This document shows positions 1 through 6,498 of a DNA stretch of 9,952 bases, in pieces. How positions within the stretch are numbered: position 1 is the stretch's first letter; each line of letters starts with the position of its first letter. The DNA is from Chloroflexota bacterium (GTDB lineage: Bacteria > Chloroflexota > Limnocylindria > Limnocylindrales > CSP1-4). The stretch spans positions 1-9,952 of the forward strand of contig JAKAMV010000294.1 of assembly GCA_021812735.1 (NCBI GenBank), read 5' to 3'. A program made the translations under genes and the position numbers. The notes under the pieces are model-generated. The model was not told where the DNA came from. It was given only the letters and a program-made list of their open reading frames with translations, and did not search any database.

Positions 1-1140
1 GGTGCCCCGGGCCGCGGCGATGGCCAGGGTGAGCAGCTGGAGCGGCGCGGCGGCGCCGAGCAGCGCGGCGGGCGCGTTGGCCATGGCGGGCAGCTCGGGG
101 ATGACCGCCCGGCCGCCCGGCGTGAGATGCTCGGGGATGAGCCGGGCCGCGGCTTCGCCGAGGATCGCTGACGGGCGCATGCCCACCACCTCGGCCGCGG
201 CGAGCGCCTGGCGCGCCCGGGCGGCCCGCTGCTCGAGCGCGGCCTGCTCGAGCAGCACGAGCACGAGCGCGGTCTCCTGGCCGGTTGCCGGCAAGTGGCC
301 GTGCAGGAAGGTCTCCAGGTTGCGGTACGTCGAGGGCAGCCAGGCAGCCTCCTCCACCTTGAGGGCGAGCTCGCGCGCCGTGATCCGGTCGGCGCCCGCC
401 GCGATGAGGACGCAGGGTCGTGCCCGCGCCGCGGCGTTGCCCATCACGCCGTGGTGGCCCCACGCGGCGGCGAGGCCGGTCGCGAGCCGCTGGCGGAGCT
501 GCGCCGGCTCGGGCTGGCGACCGGCGATGAGCGCGGCCGTGACGCAAGCGGCGGCGAGCGGCGAGACGTAGCCGACGGTGTGGCACCAGCTTCGGTCCAT
601 CTCCACCGTCGCGACGACGGCGTCGCAGCCCTCCGCGGCGGGGGACCCGGCGCTGGCGGTGATGAGCGCGGTGCGGGCGCCGTGCTCGCGGGCCGCCGCC
701 AGGGCCGCGATCGCGGCGGCGGTGCCGCCCTCGTGGCTGATGCCGATGACGAGCCCGCGGGGCGGGTCGCAGGCGAGCTCGAACGCCTGCGCGGACTGCG
801 GCCCGGGCGCGGCGAGGCCCGCGGCGGCACACCCCTCTCGCAGGATCGCCGCCACGCCCCTCGCGGCGTGCTCCGACGTGCCGCAGCCGGTGACCACGAC
901 GGGCTCGCCGTGCTCGAGCGTCTCGCGTACGGCCGCGGCCAGCGCGGCCGCCGAAGCGTCGGCGAGCAGTCGGCGGCCGATGCGCTCGGCGAGCGCAGGC
1001 TCGGCCGCGATCATCTCCGCCATGGCCCAGGGCGGCGCCTCCCGCAGCCTCGGCATCGGCAGGGGGGCCCAGGGGTCGGGGGCGGCGGGGAGGGGCGCCT
1101 CGGGGTCGAAGCCGCCGAGCGTGGCGCGCAGGTCGGTCAT
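1..1140 (-). CDS. SIS-domain sugar-phosphate protein (isomerase/aminotransferase-like), 3' end outside window
   Basis: The frame is open from an ATG at 1140 to the left edge, giving 380 visible residues with the C-terminus cut off. Two SIS (sugar isomerase) domains are seen. The first has the phosphosugar-binding motifs GCGTSEHA (residues 85-92) and SHEGGT (135-140). The second covers about residues 240-380, with TARELALKVEEAAWLPS and a final LGAAAPLQLLTLAIAAARGT block, which in this family is close to the C-terminus, so probably only a few tens of residues are missing. A WCHTVGY segment (185-191) is typical of actinobacterial members. Family knowledge: such proteins bind phosphosugars and include the isomerase half of glucosamine-6-phosphate synthase and AgaS-type deaminases; there is no glutaminase domain here. 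The substrate cannot be told from sequence. The protein looks soluble and cytoplasmic. The 20-bp tandem repeat array begins about 40 bp upstream of the start codon and may overlap its promoter. Confidence 0.9.
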   Translation of the reverse strand, partial: MTDLRATLGGFDPEAPLPAAPDPWAPLPMPRLREAPPWAMAEMIAAEPALAERIGRRLLADASAAALAAAVRETLEHGEPVVVTGCGTSEHAARGVAAILREGCAAAGLAAPGPQSAQAFELACDPPRGLVIGISHEGGTAAAIAALAAAREHGARTALITASAGSPAAEGCDAVVATVEMDRSWCHTVGYVSPLAAACVTAALIAGRQPEPAQLRQRLATGLAAAWGHHGVMGNAAARARPCVLIAAGADRITARELALKVEEAAWLPSTYRNLETFLHGHLPATGQETALVLVLLEQAALEQRAARARQALAAAEVVGMRPSAILGEAAARLIPEHLTPGGRAVIPELPAMANAPAALLGAAAPLQLLTLAIAAARGT

Positions 1141-1180
1141 GCGACGATCGTAGGCTCCCCGCGGAGCGCGGTCGAGGGCG

Positions 1181-1390
1181 CGTTGCGCCGCTTCGCGTCC
1201 CGTTGCGCCGCTTCGCGTCCCGTTGCGCCGCTTCGCGTCCCGTTGCGCCGCTTCGCGTCCCGTTGCGCCGCTTCGCGTCCCGTTGCGCCGCTTCGCGTCC
1301 CGTTGCGCCGCTTCGCGTCCCGTGCGCCGCTTCGCGTCCCGTTGCGCCGCTTCGCGTCCCGTGCGCCGCTTCGCGTCCCGTGCGCCGTCC
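1181..1390. repeat. 20-bp tandem repeat array, about 10.5 units
   Basis: Seven perfect head-to-tail copies of cgttgcgccgcttcgcgtcc fill 1181-1320. They are followed by a 19-bp copy lacking one T (1321-1339), one perfect copy (1340-1359), a second 19-bp copy (1360-1378) and a 12-bp remnant (1379-1390). There are no spacers, so it is not a CRISPR array. Because 20 is not a multiple of 3 and the unit has no stop codon, several frames stay open through it and create long spurious ORFs. It lies directly upstream of the SIS gene. The two one-base-shorter units at one end suggest growth by slippage or unequal crossover from the perfect end. Confidence 0.95.
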
Positions 1391-1697
1391 AGCGCACCCC
1401 CGCCGCCCGCGGGTCGCGCCCGGCGTTCGCCTCGCAGTCCTCGTTTCCGACCGCAACTCGTCCGTTCGTCGCCGCTCCGTCCATACCGCGACGTGCTTCG
1501 CTCCTGTGGAGCTGCCCGGATGGTCGGTTCGTCGCCCCGGGGTCCCAACTCGGACGGGTGGCAGCCGAATCTGCCGACTGGGAGGCGATGCGCGAGGCGG
1601 CGCGGGCCGGGCGCCACTCGGGGCGTGCGAGGCCGATGGGCGAGCGCTGCGGCGGCGACGGACGCCGTGCGGGAGAGGCGGCTGCGGACGGTCTCGG
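1391..1697. other. Intergenic stretch with no recognisable gene
   Basis: About 300 bp lie between the repeat array and the end of the sodX-like gene. Frames crossing it on the plus strand continue from the repeat array and have arginine/proline/alanine-rich, low-complexity translations without motifs. No tRNA-like cloverleaf, convincing hairpin terminator or conserved protein was seen. It must contain the downstream end of the sodN-sodX transcript and perhaps the distal promoter of the SIS gene. Confidence 0.5.
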
Positions 1698-2234
1698 TCA
1701 GCCCTCGCGTCGTGCCGCTGGGCCCTGACCCCGAACGCCGCTGCCCGAGGCGCGCCCCCCCGGCAGCCGACCGATCCGGCACCCCGGCCAGTAGCGGAAC
1801 CACGCCCGGCCGACGAGCGCCCCGACCGGCACCGGGCCGTAGGCGCGGGAGTCGACGGCTCGTCCGTGGCCGGCCTCGGCCAGCGCGGCGTCATCGGCGT
1901 CGGAGAGCAGCCACGCCTCGTCGTCGCCCAGGCGCAGCCACGCGCCCGCGAACGGAACCCAGTCGCCCGGCCGGCCGGCAACCCGCTTGATCGCCAGGTC
2001 GTCCGAGCCGGGCTCACGGAACACGACGACAGCCCCGCGCCGCGGCCAGCGCGCCACGGTGGGGTCCACCAGGAGCCAGTCGCCGGGCTGGATCGAGGGC
2101 GTCATCGACGCCTCGGCCACGGCGACGCGCCACGGGCCGGCGAGGCGGCCGGGCAGCGCCCGGAGCCCGAGCGTGCCGCCGGCGCCAACGCGGGACGCGC
2201 CCCGAACGCGACGAGGCCCCGTCGCGCGCGTCAC
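1698..2234 (-). CDS. sodX: S26-family signal-peptidase-like protease, probable nickel-type SOD maturation protease
   Basis: The frame encodes 178 residues from a GTG at 2234. The serine/lysine dyad of S26 peptidases is visible: Ser43 in EASMTPSIQPGD and Lys83 in LAIKRVAGRPGD. Box-like segments LRLGDDEAWLLSDADD (101-115), DSRAYGPVPVGALVGR (128-143) and RYWP (147-150) follow in family order. There is no obvious membrane anchor, and the short Ser-Lys distance fits small S26 proteases. Family knowledge: the NiSOD maturation protease cuts the SodN propeptide so that the new N-terminal histidine can bind nickel. It lies 37 bp downstream of the NiSOD gene on the same strand, which is the standard arrangement, so the assignment leans on both motif and context. 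The start is uncertain: no clear Shine-Dalgarno is seen, the first 35 residues are low-complexity, and an in-frame GTG at 2120 would give a 140-residue form. Confidence 0.85.
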   Translation of the reverse strand: MTRATGPRRVRGASRVGAGGTLGLRALPGRLAGPWRVAVAEASMTPSIQPGDWLLVDPTVARWPRRGAVVVFREPGSDDLAIKRVAGRPGDWVPFAGAWLRLGDDEAWLLSDADDAALAEAGHGRAVDSRAYGPVPVGALVGRAWFRYWPGCRIGRLPGGRASGSGVRGQGPAARREG

Positions 2235-2246
2235 GACAGGGCCTCG
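2212..2246 (-). terminator. Hairpin between sodN and sodX that encloses the annotated sodX start
   Basis: An 8-bp perfect inverted repeat (cgaggccc at 2212-2219, gggcctcg at 2239-2246) encloses a 19-nt loop holding the sodX GTG start at 2234. In the minus-strand RNA it begins 25 nt after the sodN stop. There is no U-tract. It could be a partial terminator, an RNA-stabilising 3' end for sodN, or a translation-limiting structure for sodX. It could also simply mean the true sodX start lies further downstream. No function is proven. Confidence 0.4.
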
Positions 2247-2271
2247 CGGTTGCTGGTGGGGTGGGACGTGC

Positions 2272-2700
2272 TCAGCTCGGGCGGCCAGCGACGCGGGTCT
2301 TGCCGAGGCCGCCGGTTGCCTTCCAGGCGGCGTCCACCTGGTCGATCAGGTCCAGCAGCTTCTTGGCGTCATCGAGGTTGGTCGAGGCCTTGACCTTGGA
2401 GGTCTGCTTGTTGGCGTCCCAGAACAGCTGGTGCAGGTTCGGGACCGCCTCGAGGTGCTCCGGCTTGAAGTAGTCGTGCCACAGGACGTCGAGGTGGTGC
2501 TTGACCAGATCGGCCTGGCGCTCCTTGATGATCAGCGCCCGGGCGCGGAAGGTCGCGTCCTCGCTGGCGTTGTACTTCTCGATGATCCGGTAGCAGGACT
2601 CGGCCTCGATGCGAGCCTGCTCGGGGTCGTACACGCCGCAGGGCAGGTCGCAGTGGGCCCGGACGGTCGTCCGGGGGGCGAGGGCGCGGAGCAGGGACAT
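2272..2700 (-). CDS. sodN: Nickel-containing superoxide dismutase
   Basis: This 142-residue protein dismutates superoxide to oxygen and hydrogen peroxide with a mononuclear Ni site. The diagnostic nickel hook HCDLPCGVY occupies residues 16-24. After removal of the 15-residue propeptide MSLLRALAPRTTVRA, His16, Cys17 and Cys21 become the mature His1, Cys2 and Cys6 ligands. The remainder (YDPEQARIEAESC, HHLDVLWHDYFKPEHL, VPNLHQLFWDANKQ) is the expected four-helix-bundle body, and the mature length of about 127 is near the family norm. The ATG at 2700 is chosen over an upstream in-frame ATG at 2769 because a GGAGG-type ribosome site lies 5-6 nt before it and it leaves a short propeptide. sodX follows immediately. 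In Streptomyces sodN is nickel-regulated (Nur); no Nur box was identified here. A transposon sits about 115 bp upstream of the start. Confidence 0.97.
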   Translation of the reverse strand: MSLLRALAPRTTVRAHCDLPCGVYDPEQARIEAESCYRIIEKYNASEDATFRARALIIKERQADLVKHHLDVLWHDYFKPEHLEAVPNLHQLFWDANKQTSKVKASTNLDDAKKLLDLIDQVDAAWKATGGLGKTRVAGRPS

Positions 2701-2705
2701 GGCTG

Positions 2706-2711
2706 ACCTCC
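2706..2711 (-). promoter_or_regulatory. Shine-Dalgarno site of sodN
   Basis: The minus strand reads GGAGGT followed by 5 nt and the ATG at 2700. This consensus site decides the sodN start in favour of 2700. Confidence 0.8.
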
Positions 2712-2770
2712 GGGTGGGGCGTCGCGACCGCAGGGGCCGGGCGCCGATTTTCGACGGCAAGTGCGCCAAA

Positions 2771-2800
2771 AGTGTCGGCGCCGTCCCGCGAGGCTGTCAA
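2771..2800 (-). promoter_or_regulatory. Possible sodN promoter
   Basis: On the minus strand a consensus -35 hexamer TTGACA (2795-2800) is followed after 18 nt by a weak -10-like GACACT (2771-2776). This is about 70 bp before the sodN start. The transposon end lies only 15 bp upstream of the -35 hexamer. The -10 matches the consensus at only three positions, so this is tentative. Confidence 0.25.
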
Positions 2801-2805
2801 ACGGG

Positions 2806-2814
2806 GGCGTCGGC
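2806..2814 (+). repeat. Left copy of 9-bp direct repeat (probable target-site duplication)
   Basis: ggcgtcggc lies 2 bp outside the left inverted repeat and recurs in the same orientation 1 bp outside the right one (6500-6508). An 8-9-bp duplication is usual for Mutator/IS256/ISL3-like transposases. The 1-2-bp offset leaves the exact element ends slightly uncertain. Confidence 0.7.
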
Positions 2815-2816
2815 CC

Positions 2817-2842
2817 TGTGCGTCAAGGACGGTTGGTAAGTC
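2817..2842 (+). repeat. Left terminal inverted repeat (26 bp)
   Basis: The repeat begins tgtgcgtcaagg and ends ttggtaagtc. It is identical over 26 nt to the reverse complement of 6473-6498. Similarity stops sharply on the inner side, and only a short GC-rich coincidence extends outward. An in-frame TAA inside it (2837-2839) closes the transposase frame upstream. Confidence 0.95.
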
Positions 2843-2896
2843 CCACCCCGTCCGTGCCATACAAGATGGCGCAGCCGTCGGGCACGCTCGCCAACG

Positions 2897-4834
2897 ATGG
2901 ACGCGGTGAGCGCAGGGCAGGGCAGGACGGGGCGACCGAGGCTGCTCGGCGCCAACCGCCCGACGGTGTGCTCGAAGGGCCACAAGGGCAGCATCACGCT
3001 CTGGGGCCGCCGCGACTGGACGAGCGCGCCCTACCGCCGCCAGCGGTTCCGGTGCATCCCCGATGACGGCTCCGAGCCGCACACGTTCTCGCTCGGACGC
3101 CGCCGCCCGAGCGACGCGCACGGCGACGGCTCGGAGTGCCTCACCTGCGACGTGACGCCGGGCGTGGCGCAGGGTCCCATCTCGCCGCCCGACCATCTCC
3201 ACACGGCGGTCGAGATCGCGCACCTGCTCCAGCTTGTCGCGCAGGGGATGTCGCTGCGGCGCGCCAGCCGGACGATCCGGCTCGAAGCGCACCGCTACGT
3301 CGAGGACGGCCACAAGATGCGGCGCGCGAGCCGCCAGCACACCCTCGCCGCCCGCTACCTCGACCTCTTCGGCACGGCCATCGACAAGGCCCTCGCCCCG
3401 ACCCGGTGCCCCCGGATCCTGATCCTCGACAGCAAGCCGCTCAACCTGCGGGCCTACGGCGCGGAGGACCTCGACCCGCTCTGGAACCCGGACGAGCGCG
3501 GCGGCGCGGTGCTGATCGCGGTCGGGGGCGACGACCCGAGGCAGGCGATGATGCCGTGGCGGATCGGCCTGGCCCCCGACGAGACCGGGCGCTCGTGGAT
3601 CGACTTCCTCGACGAGATCGACCCCGGTGGCGACGGCCCCGAGTGGGTGGTCGCGGACGGCGCGGGCGCGATCGCCAACGCGGTGCAGCGGCGATGGCCC
3701 AACGCCAACTTCTACTCGTGCGAGTTCCACCTCGGGCGGCTCATCCGCGAGCGCGCCCGCGACGACGGCATCAACCCCGACGACCCGGCCAACGCCGAGC
3801 TGTTCCGCAAGGCGCAGTGGTCCAACCACGACTGGGACGCGCTCCGCGCCTTCGCCGTCGCCCGGCAGGCGGTCGCGCTCGACGGCTGGTGCTGCACGAA
3901 CGACGCGCTCATCCGCCAGCAGGTCGCGCTCCACGGTCGGTTCTTCGGCTTCCCGCGCAGCAACGCCGCCGCCGAGCGGATCCTCGACTGGATCGACCGC
4001 CGGTTCGGGAAGCGCCGGCGCTACTCGCTCCGCAACGCGGGCCGGCTCCAGCTCGTGCTCGCGCTCGTCCGCGCCTACCACGCGGGCCAGGCCGACCTCG
4101 GCACGTTCGGCGGCATCGTCAAGGCGACGATGCGCGACCTGCGCCCCGACCAGCACTTCGCCTGGACCGCCCGCCACGACCCGCGCGGCGCGCTGTGCTC
4201 GATCGGCCAGCTCATCGTCGACGCCCACGACCGGGCCGCGAAGGGCAAGGCCACCTACGACGCGGCGGCGAAGGCGCGCTCGGTCATCGCCAGCGTCGCG
4301 GCGCTCAACGCCTCGCTCGCCGAGATCGGGCTGCCGCCGATGGAGGCGACCGTCGCCCCGGGCCGCGCCACGGCCTCGGTCAAGGTGAAGGGCCTCATGC
4401 TCACGGACTTCCCGCTCGTCCTGCGCGACTGGGACACGGTGGCGAACAGCCGGCTCGCCTCCTCGGTCAAGGCGGGGTCGAGCTACAAGGCGCACTGGAA
4501 GTGCCACCGCTGCGGGCACACGTGGGAGGCCGAGGTCGCCCAGCGGACGGTGCGGCAGACGCGCTGCCAGCGGTGCTCGACCGAGCGCGCCGACGGCCTC
4601 AACGCGCTCGCGGCGGTCCGGCCCGACCTCGTGCGCGAGTGGGACGCGACCGCGAACGCGCCGCTCCGCCCGGACAGGATCAAGGCGACCTACGACAAGA
4701 CGGTGCGCTGGACCTGCCCGGACGACCCGGAGCACCCCGGCTACAGGATGTCGCCCTTCACCAGGGCGAGGCTGGCGGTCGGCTGCCCGCTGTGCCGGAG
4801 GAAGGCGATGGCACAGGAGAGGCGTGCGGAGTGA
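2897..4834 (+). CDS. DDE-type transposase with N-terminal Cys/His region and two C-terminal treble-clef zinc modules
   Basis: This 645-residue protein is the presumed transposase of the surrounding element. An N-terminal region has Cys25, His29, Cys53, His62, Cys81 and Cys84, which could bind zinc. A helix-turn-helix-like segment follows (about 104-130, LLQLVAQGMSLRRASRTIRL). The core resembles Mutator/IS256/ISL3 transposases: Asp178 in RILILDSKPL, Asp254 in WVVADGAGAI followed by YSCEFHLGRL (273-282), and candidate Glu360 in RSNAAAERILDW. The C-terminus carries two tandem modules like the DUF4379 'probable zinc-ribbon/treble clef' family. One is at about 505-560 (RDWDTVAN; CHRCGHTW; CQRC) and one at about 577-633 (REWDATAN; WTC, H613; CPLC). 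The ATG at 2897 is the first possible ATG after the stop inside the inverted repeat; no good Shine-Dalgarno is seen, so it may be leaderless. Transposase activity is inferred from motifs plus flanking repeats. Confidence 0.82.
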   Translation: MDAVSAGQGRTGRPRLLGANRPTVCSKGHKGSITLWGRRDWTSAPYRRQRFRCIPDDGSEPHTFSLGRRRPSDAHGDGSECLTCDVTPGVAQGPISPPDHLHTAVEIAHLLQLVAQGMSLRRASRTIRLEAHRYVEDGHKMRRASRQHTLAARYLDLFGTAIDKALAPTRCPRILILDSKPLNLRAYGAEDLDPLWNPDERGGAVLIAVGGDDPRQAMMPWRIGLAPDETGRSWIDFLDEIDPGGDGPEWVVADGAGAIANAVQRRWPNANFYSCEFHLGRLIRERARDDGINPDDPANAELFRKAQWSNHDWDALRAFAVARQAVALDGWCCTNDALIRQQVALHGRFFGFPRSNAAAERILDWIDRRFGKRRRYSLRNAGRLQLVLALVRAYHAGQADLGTFGGIVKATMRDLRPDQHFAWTARHDPRGALCSIGQLIVDAHDRAAKGKATYDAAAKARSVIASVAALNASLAEIGLPPMEATVAPGRATASVKVKGLMLTDFPLVLRDWDTVANSRLASSVKAGSSYKAHWKCHRCGHTWEAEVAQRTVRQTRCQRCSTERADGLNALAAVRPDLVREWDATANAPLRPDRIKATYDKTVRWTCPDDPEHPGYRMSPFTRARLAVGCPLCRRKAMAQERRAE

Positions 4835-4884
4835 TCGCGAAGCCGCCACCGCGTAGACGCGATGCGACGGGCCGTAGGAAGGGA

Positions 4885-4910
4885 AGAGAGCCCGGGCGTC
4901 CGGGCTCTCT
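4885..4910. terminator. Bidirectional hairpin between convergent genes
   Basis: A perfect 11-bp stem (agagagcccgg at 4885-4895, ccgggctctct at 4900-4910) with a gcgt tetraloop lies between the transposase stop (4834) and the end of the cargo operon (4945). There is no T-tract on either side, as is common in high-GC bacteria. A second perfect palindrome, ggagggccctcc, lies at 4922-4933. The placement fits termination of both converging transcripts inside the element. Confidence 0.75.
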
Positions 4911-4944
4911 ACCATCAGCGAGGAGGGCCCTCCAGGCGCCCCGA

Positions 4945-5622
4945 TCAGTTCCCCAGCGGCGCCGGGTCGATGGGCTGCGGGTCGCCGACGGGCGGCTTCG
5001 TGGCGCCGGGGTTCGGGTCCACGTCGAGGTTGGAGCTCATGGACGGGTCGGCGGCGAAGTCGACGGGCTGCTCCGAGTACCCCGTGACCATCCACACCGC
5101 ACCCCTCTTGGACAGCTCCATCGCGAAGGAGTTGGTGTAGCGCCCGCCGAGGGTAGCGGTGACACCGGACGGCGTGTCGTAGGCTTGCTTCTCGACGAGC
5201 ACGTAGGTGCCCGTCACCGTCGCCGTGTCGCCGCTCACCACGGGCGGGTCGAAGCTGACGCTCGCGATGTCCGCCGTGAGCGCGCGCGGCTGGCTCGGGT
5301 CCGCCGCGATGCGGTCGGCCCACGACAGGAAGCCGTTGAGCCGGTTGGCGAGGGCGGGCCCGGCGAACACCCCTACGTAGCTTGATTGGATGGTCGCACG
5401 TAGTGATCGATGCTGATCGGCGGTAAGCCTGCCCGGTGCGTAGGCTGCGGGCAGCATCGTGCTGCGGTTGTTGACCTCGATTGCCCGCGTCGCAACTGCC
5501 TCGAGGTCGTGCGGGTTGACCCCGGCAGCCGAAGATACGAGGCTGGCGACGCCGAATAGGGCCAGACCAGCAACGGCCGCCACCGCGGCCGCGCGGGCCG
5601 CGAATGAGCGCGTGAGCTTCAT
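4945..5622 (-). CDS. Exported protein of unknown function, possibly NTF2-like; transposon passenger
   Basis: This 225-residue protein has a Sec-type signal peptide (MKLTRSFAAR, then a hydrophobic Ala/Leu/Val core, cleavage near residue 33-34), no lipobox cysteine, and a Pro-rich tail (PPVGDPQPIDPAPLGN). The body has a helical half (about 36-115) and a beta-rich half (about 115-190: SFDPPVVSGDTATVTGTYVL, RYTNSFAMELSKRGAVWMVT). This looks like the cystatin/NTF2-like domains found N-terminal to Amidase_6 in some firmicute proteins; that resemblance is by eye and uncertain. The ATG at 5622 is preceded by GAGGGGG (5628-5634), which overlaps the stop codon of the upstream amidase gene. The two genes are 10 bp apart and almost certainly co-translated. 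A partner or regulator role for the amidase is inference from this coupling. Confidence 0.8.
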   Translation of the reverse strand: MKLTRSFAARAAAVAAVAGLALFGVASLVSSAAGVNPHDLEAVATRAIEVNNRSTMLPAAYAPGRLTADQHRSLRATIQSSYVGVFAGPALANRLNGFLSWADRIAADPSQPRALTADIASVSFDPPVVSGDTATVTGTYVLVEKQAYDTPSGVTATLGGRYTNSFAMELSKRGAVWMVTGYSEQPVDFAADPSMSSNLDVDPNPGATKPPVGDPQPIDPAPLGN

Positions 5623-5627
5623 CGGTT

Positions 5628-5634
5628 CCCCCTC
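5628..5634 (-). promoter_or_regulatory. Shine-Dalgarno overlapping the amidase stop codon
   Basis: The minus strand reads TGAGGGGGAACCGATG: the amidase TGA runs straight into the G-rich ribosome site of the next gene. This arrangement favours translational coupling and fixes the start of the 4945-5622 gene. Confidence 0.7.
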
Positions 5635-6340
5635 ACCCGCTCGTCGACGGGATGTGGACTTCGTAGATCTTGGTCGTCGCAGCCATCGACGCCGACATCT
5701 GGTAGTACCCGTTCCAGAAGTCGCGGTACCGGTTCGCGTTGTGCTGAGAGCCCCAGTCGCCCGTCTTCCAGTACGAGTTGTTGTAGGCACTCTGGTAGCC
5801 CGTCCTGGATGGGGTGCCGTAACCGGTCTCGACCCGCACGTGATCGATCTGCGAGTTGTTCTCGAAGTCGAAGAAGATCATGTCGCCCTTCGAGAGCGAG
5901 TTGTATGTCTGCGACGCCGTGACGCCGACGAAGGACGTGACCAGGGTGCCACCGCCGTGGGAGAGGTCTCCGTGGTCCCAGGCGACGAGGAAGCTGTATA
6001 GCGCCTGCGCGTTGTACCAGGTGATCGTCCAGTTCGACGTGCTGTAGTAGTACCAGTAGTCGTTCACCCCGGGGATGCCGGAGCGGTCGATGAAGCGGTA
6101 GCCGCCGGCCACGTGCATCACCCGTGACGCGTAGTTCGCGCAGTCCTGGCTGCCGTTCGCAGGCAGGCAGACATACGGCGAGGGCGCCGTTCCGCTCCAG
6201 CCGCACTCCGCCCAATGCGAGTCGGCGTAGGTTGCCGCCGCGGCTCCATCGTAGGCGAGGGCCCCAGCGGGCAGGGCGGCCATTAGCAGGACGACAAGCG
6301 CTGTCGCGCTCGCGCGCACTCTCAAAGATCGGCGTGGCAC
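5633..6340 (-). CDS. Secreted Amidase_6-family cysteine hydrolase; transposon passenger
   Basis: This 235-residue protein starts at a GTG (6340) with AAAGGGGGG 8 nt upstream. The signal peptide is PRRSLRVRASATALVVLLMA to LPAGALA, with predicted cleavage before Tyr30. The mature protein begins YDGAAAATYADSHW and carries QDCANYASRVMHVAGGY with candidate nucleophile Cys67. WYYYSTSNWTITWYNAQALY follows, then LSKGDMIFFD and QIDHVRVETGYG with candidate catalytic His167. This order matches the 'putative amidase domain' family (Amidase_6, NlpC/P60-like fold). Cys46 and Cys58 could form a disulfide. The enzyme probably acts outside the membrane on cell wall or another amide substrate; the true substrate is unknown. 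It is the first gene of a two-gene operon inside the transposon, transcribed towards the transposase. Codon use looks less GC-rich at third positions than in flanking genes, consistent with foreign origin. Confidence 0.85.
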   Translation of the reverse strand: MPRRSLRVRASATALVVLLMAALPAGALAYDGAAAATYADSHWAECGWSGTAPSPYVCLPANGSQDCANYASRVMHVAGGYRFIDRSGIPGVNDYWYYYSTSNWTITWYNAQALYSFLVAWDHGDLSHGGGTLVTSFVGVTASQTYNSLSKGDMIFFDFENNSQIDHVRVETGYGTPSRTGYQSAYNNSYWKTGDWGSQHNANRYRDFWNGYYQMSASMAATTKIYEVHIPSTSG

Positions 6341-6348
6341 GTGCAGTA

Positions 6349-6357
6349 CCCCCCTTT
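6349..6357 (-). promoter_or_regulatory. Shine-Dalgarno of the Amidase_6 gene
   Basis: The minus strand reads AAAGGGGGG, then 8 nt, then GTG at 6340. It selects this GTG, which places the signal peptide at the very N-terminus, over upstream in-frame starts such as 6448. Confidence 0.65.
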
Positions 6358-6472
6358 CCCCTCTTGCTGCGGACGCCGCCCAGAAGCTGCTTGGGTGCGC
6401 CGACACCATCAAGGGCCGAAGGTCACCGACAGCCGCGACACGCACCATCCCGTGCGCCGTGTCGACCCCGAC

Positions 6473-6498
6473 GACTTACCAACCGTCCTTGACGCACA
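6473..6498 (-). repeat. Right terminal inverted repeat (26 bp)
   Basis: The repeat reads gacttaccaa...gcgtcaagg in inverted sense and is the exact reverse complement of 2817-2842. On the plus strand it ends cttgacgcaca, followed by one base and the right 9-bp direct repeat. It bounds the transposon just upstream of the CYTH gene. Confidence 0.95.

Noticed and set aside
1181..1390. CRISPR array
   Set aside because: Repeats are directly adjacent with no spacers and no cas genes are nearby.
1391..1697. tRNA or small RNA gene in the gap
   Set aside because: No cloverleaf, TTCGANNC-like arm or strong hairpin was seen by eye.
1137..2393. Several long open frames on both strands through the tandem array
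   Set aside because: The 20-bp unit lacks stops and shifts frame each copy, so all frames read through. Translations are RRFASRCAASRPVAP-type repeats without motifs and conflict with SIS and sodX.
2369..5323. 984-codon minus-strand open frame
   Set aside because: It is antisense to the transposase and crosses sodN and the cargo gene out of frame; Arg/Ala/Pro-rich high-GC shadow.
5459..6215. Plus-strand and alternative minus-strand frames over the cargo genes
   Set aside because: They are shadows of the amidase and its partner, lacking signal peptides or motifs.
2817..6498. Composite transposon or two separate IS copies
   Set aside because: Only one transposase and only one pair of the 26-bp repeat are present; no internal copies of the end sequence were found.
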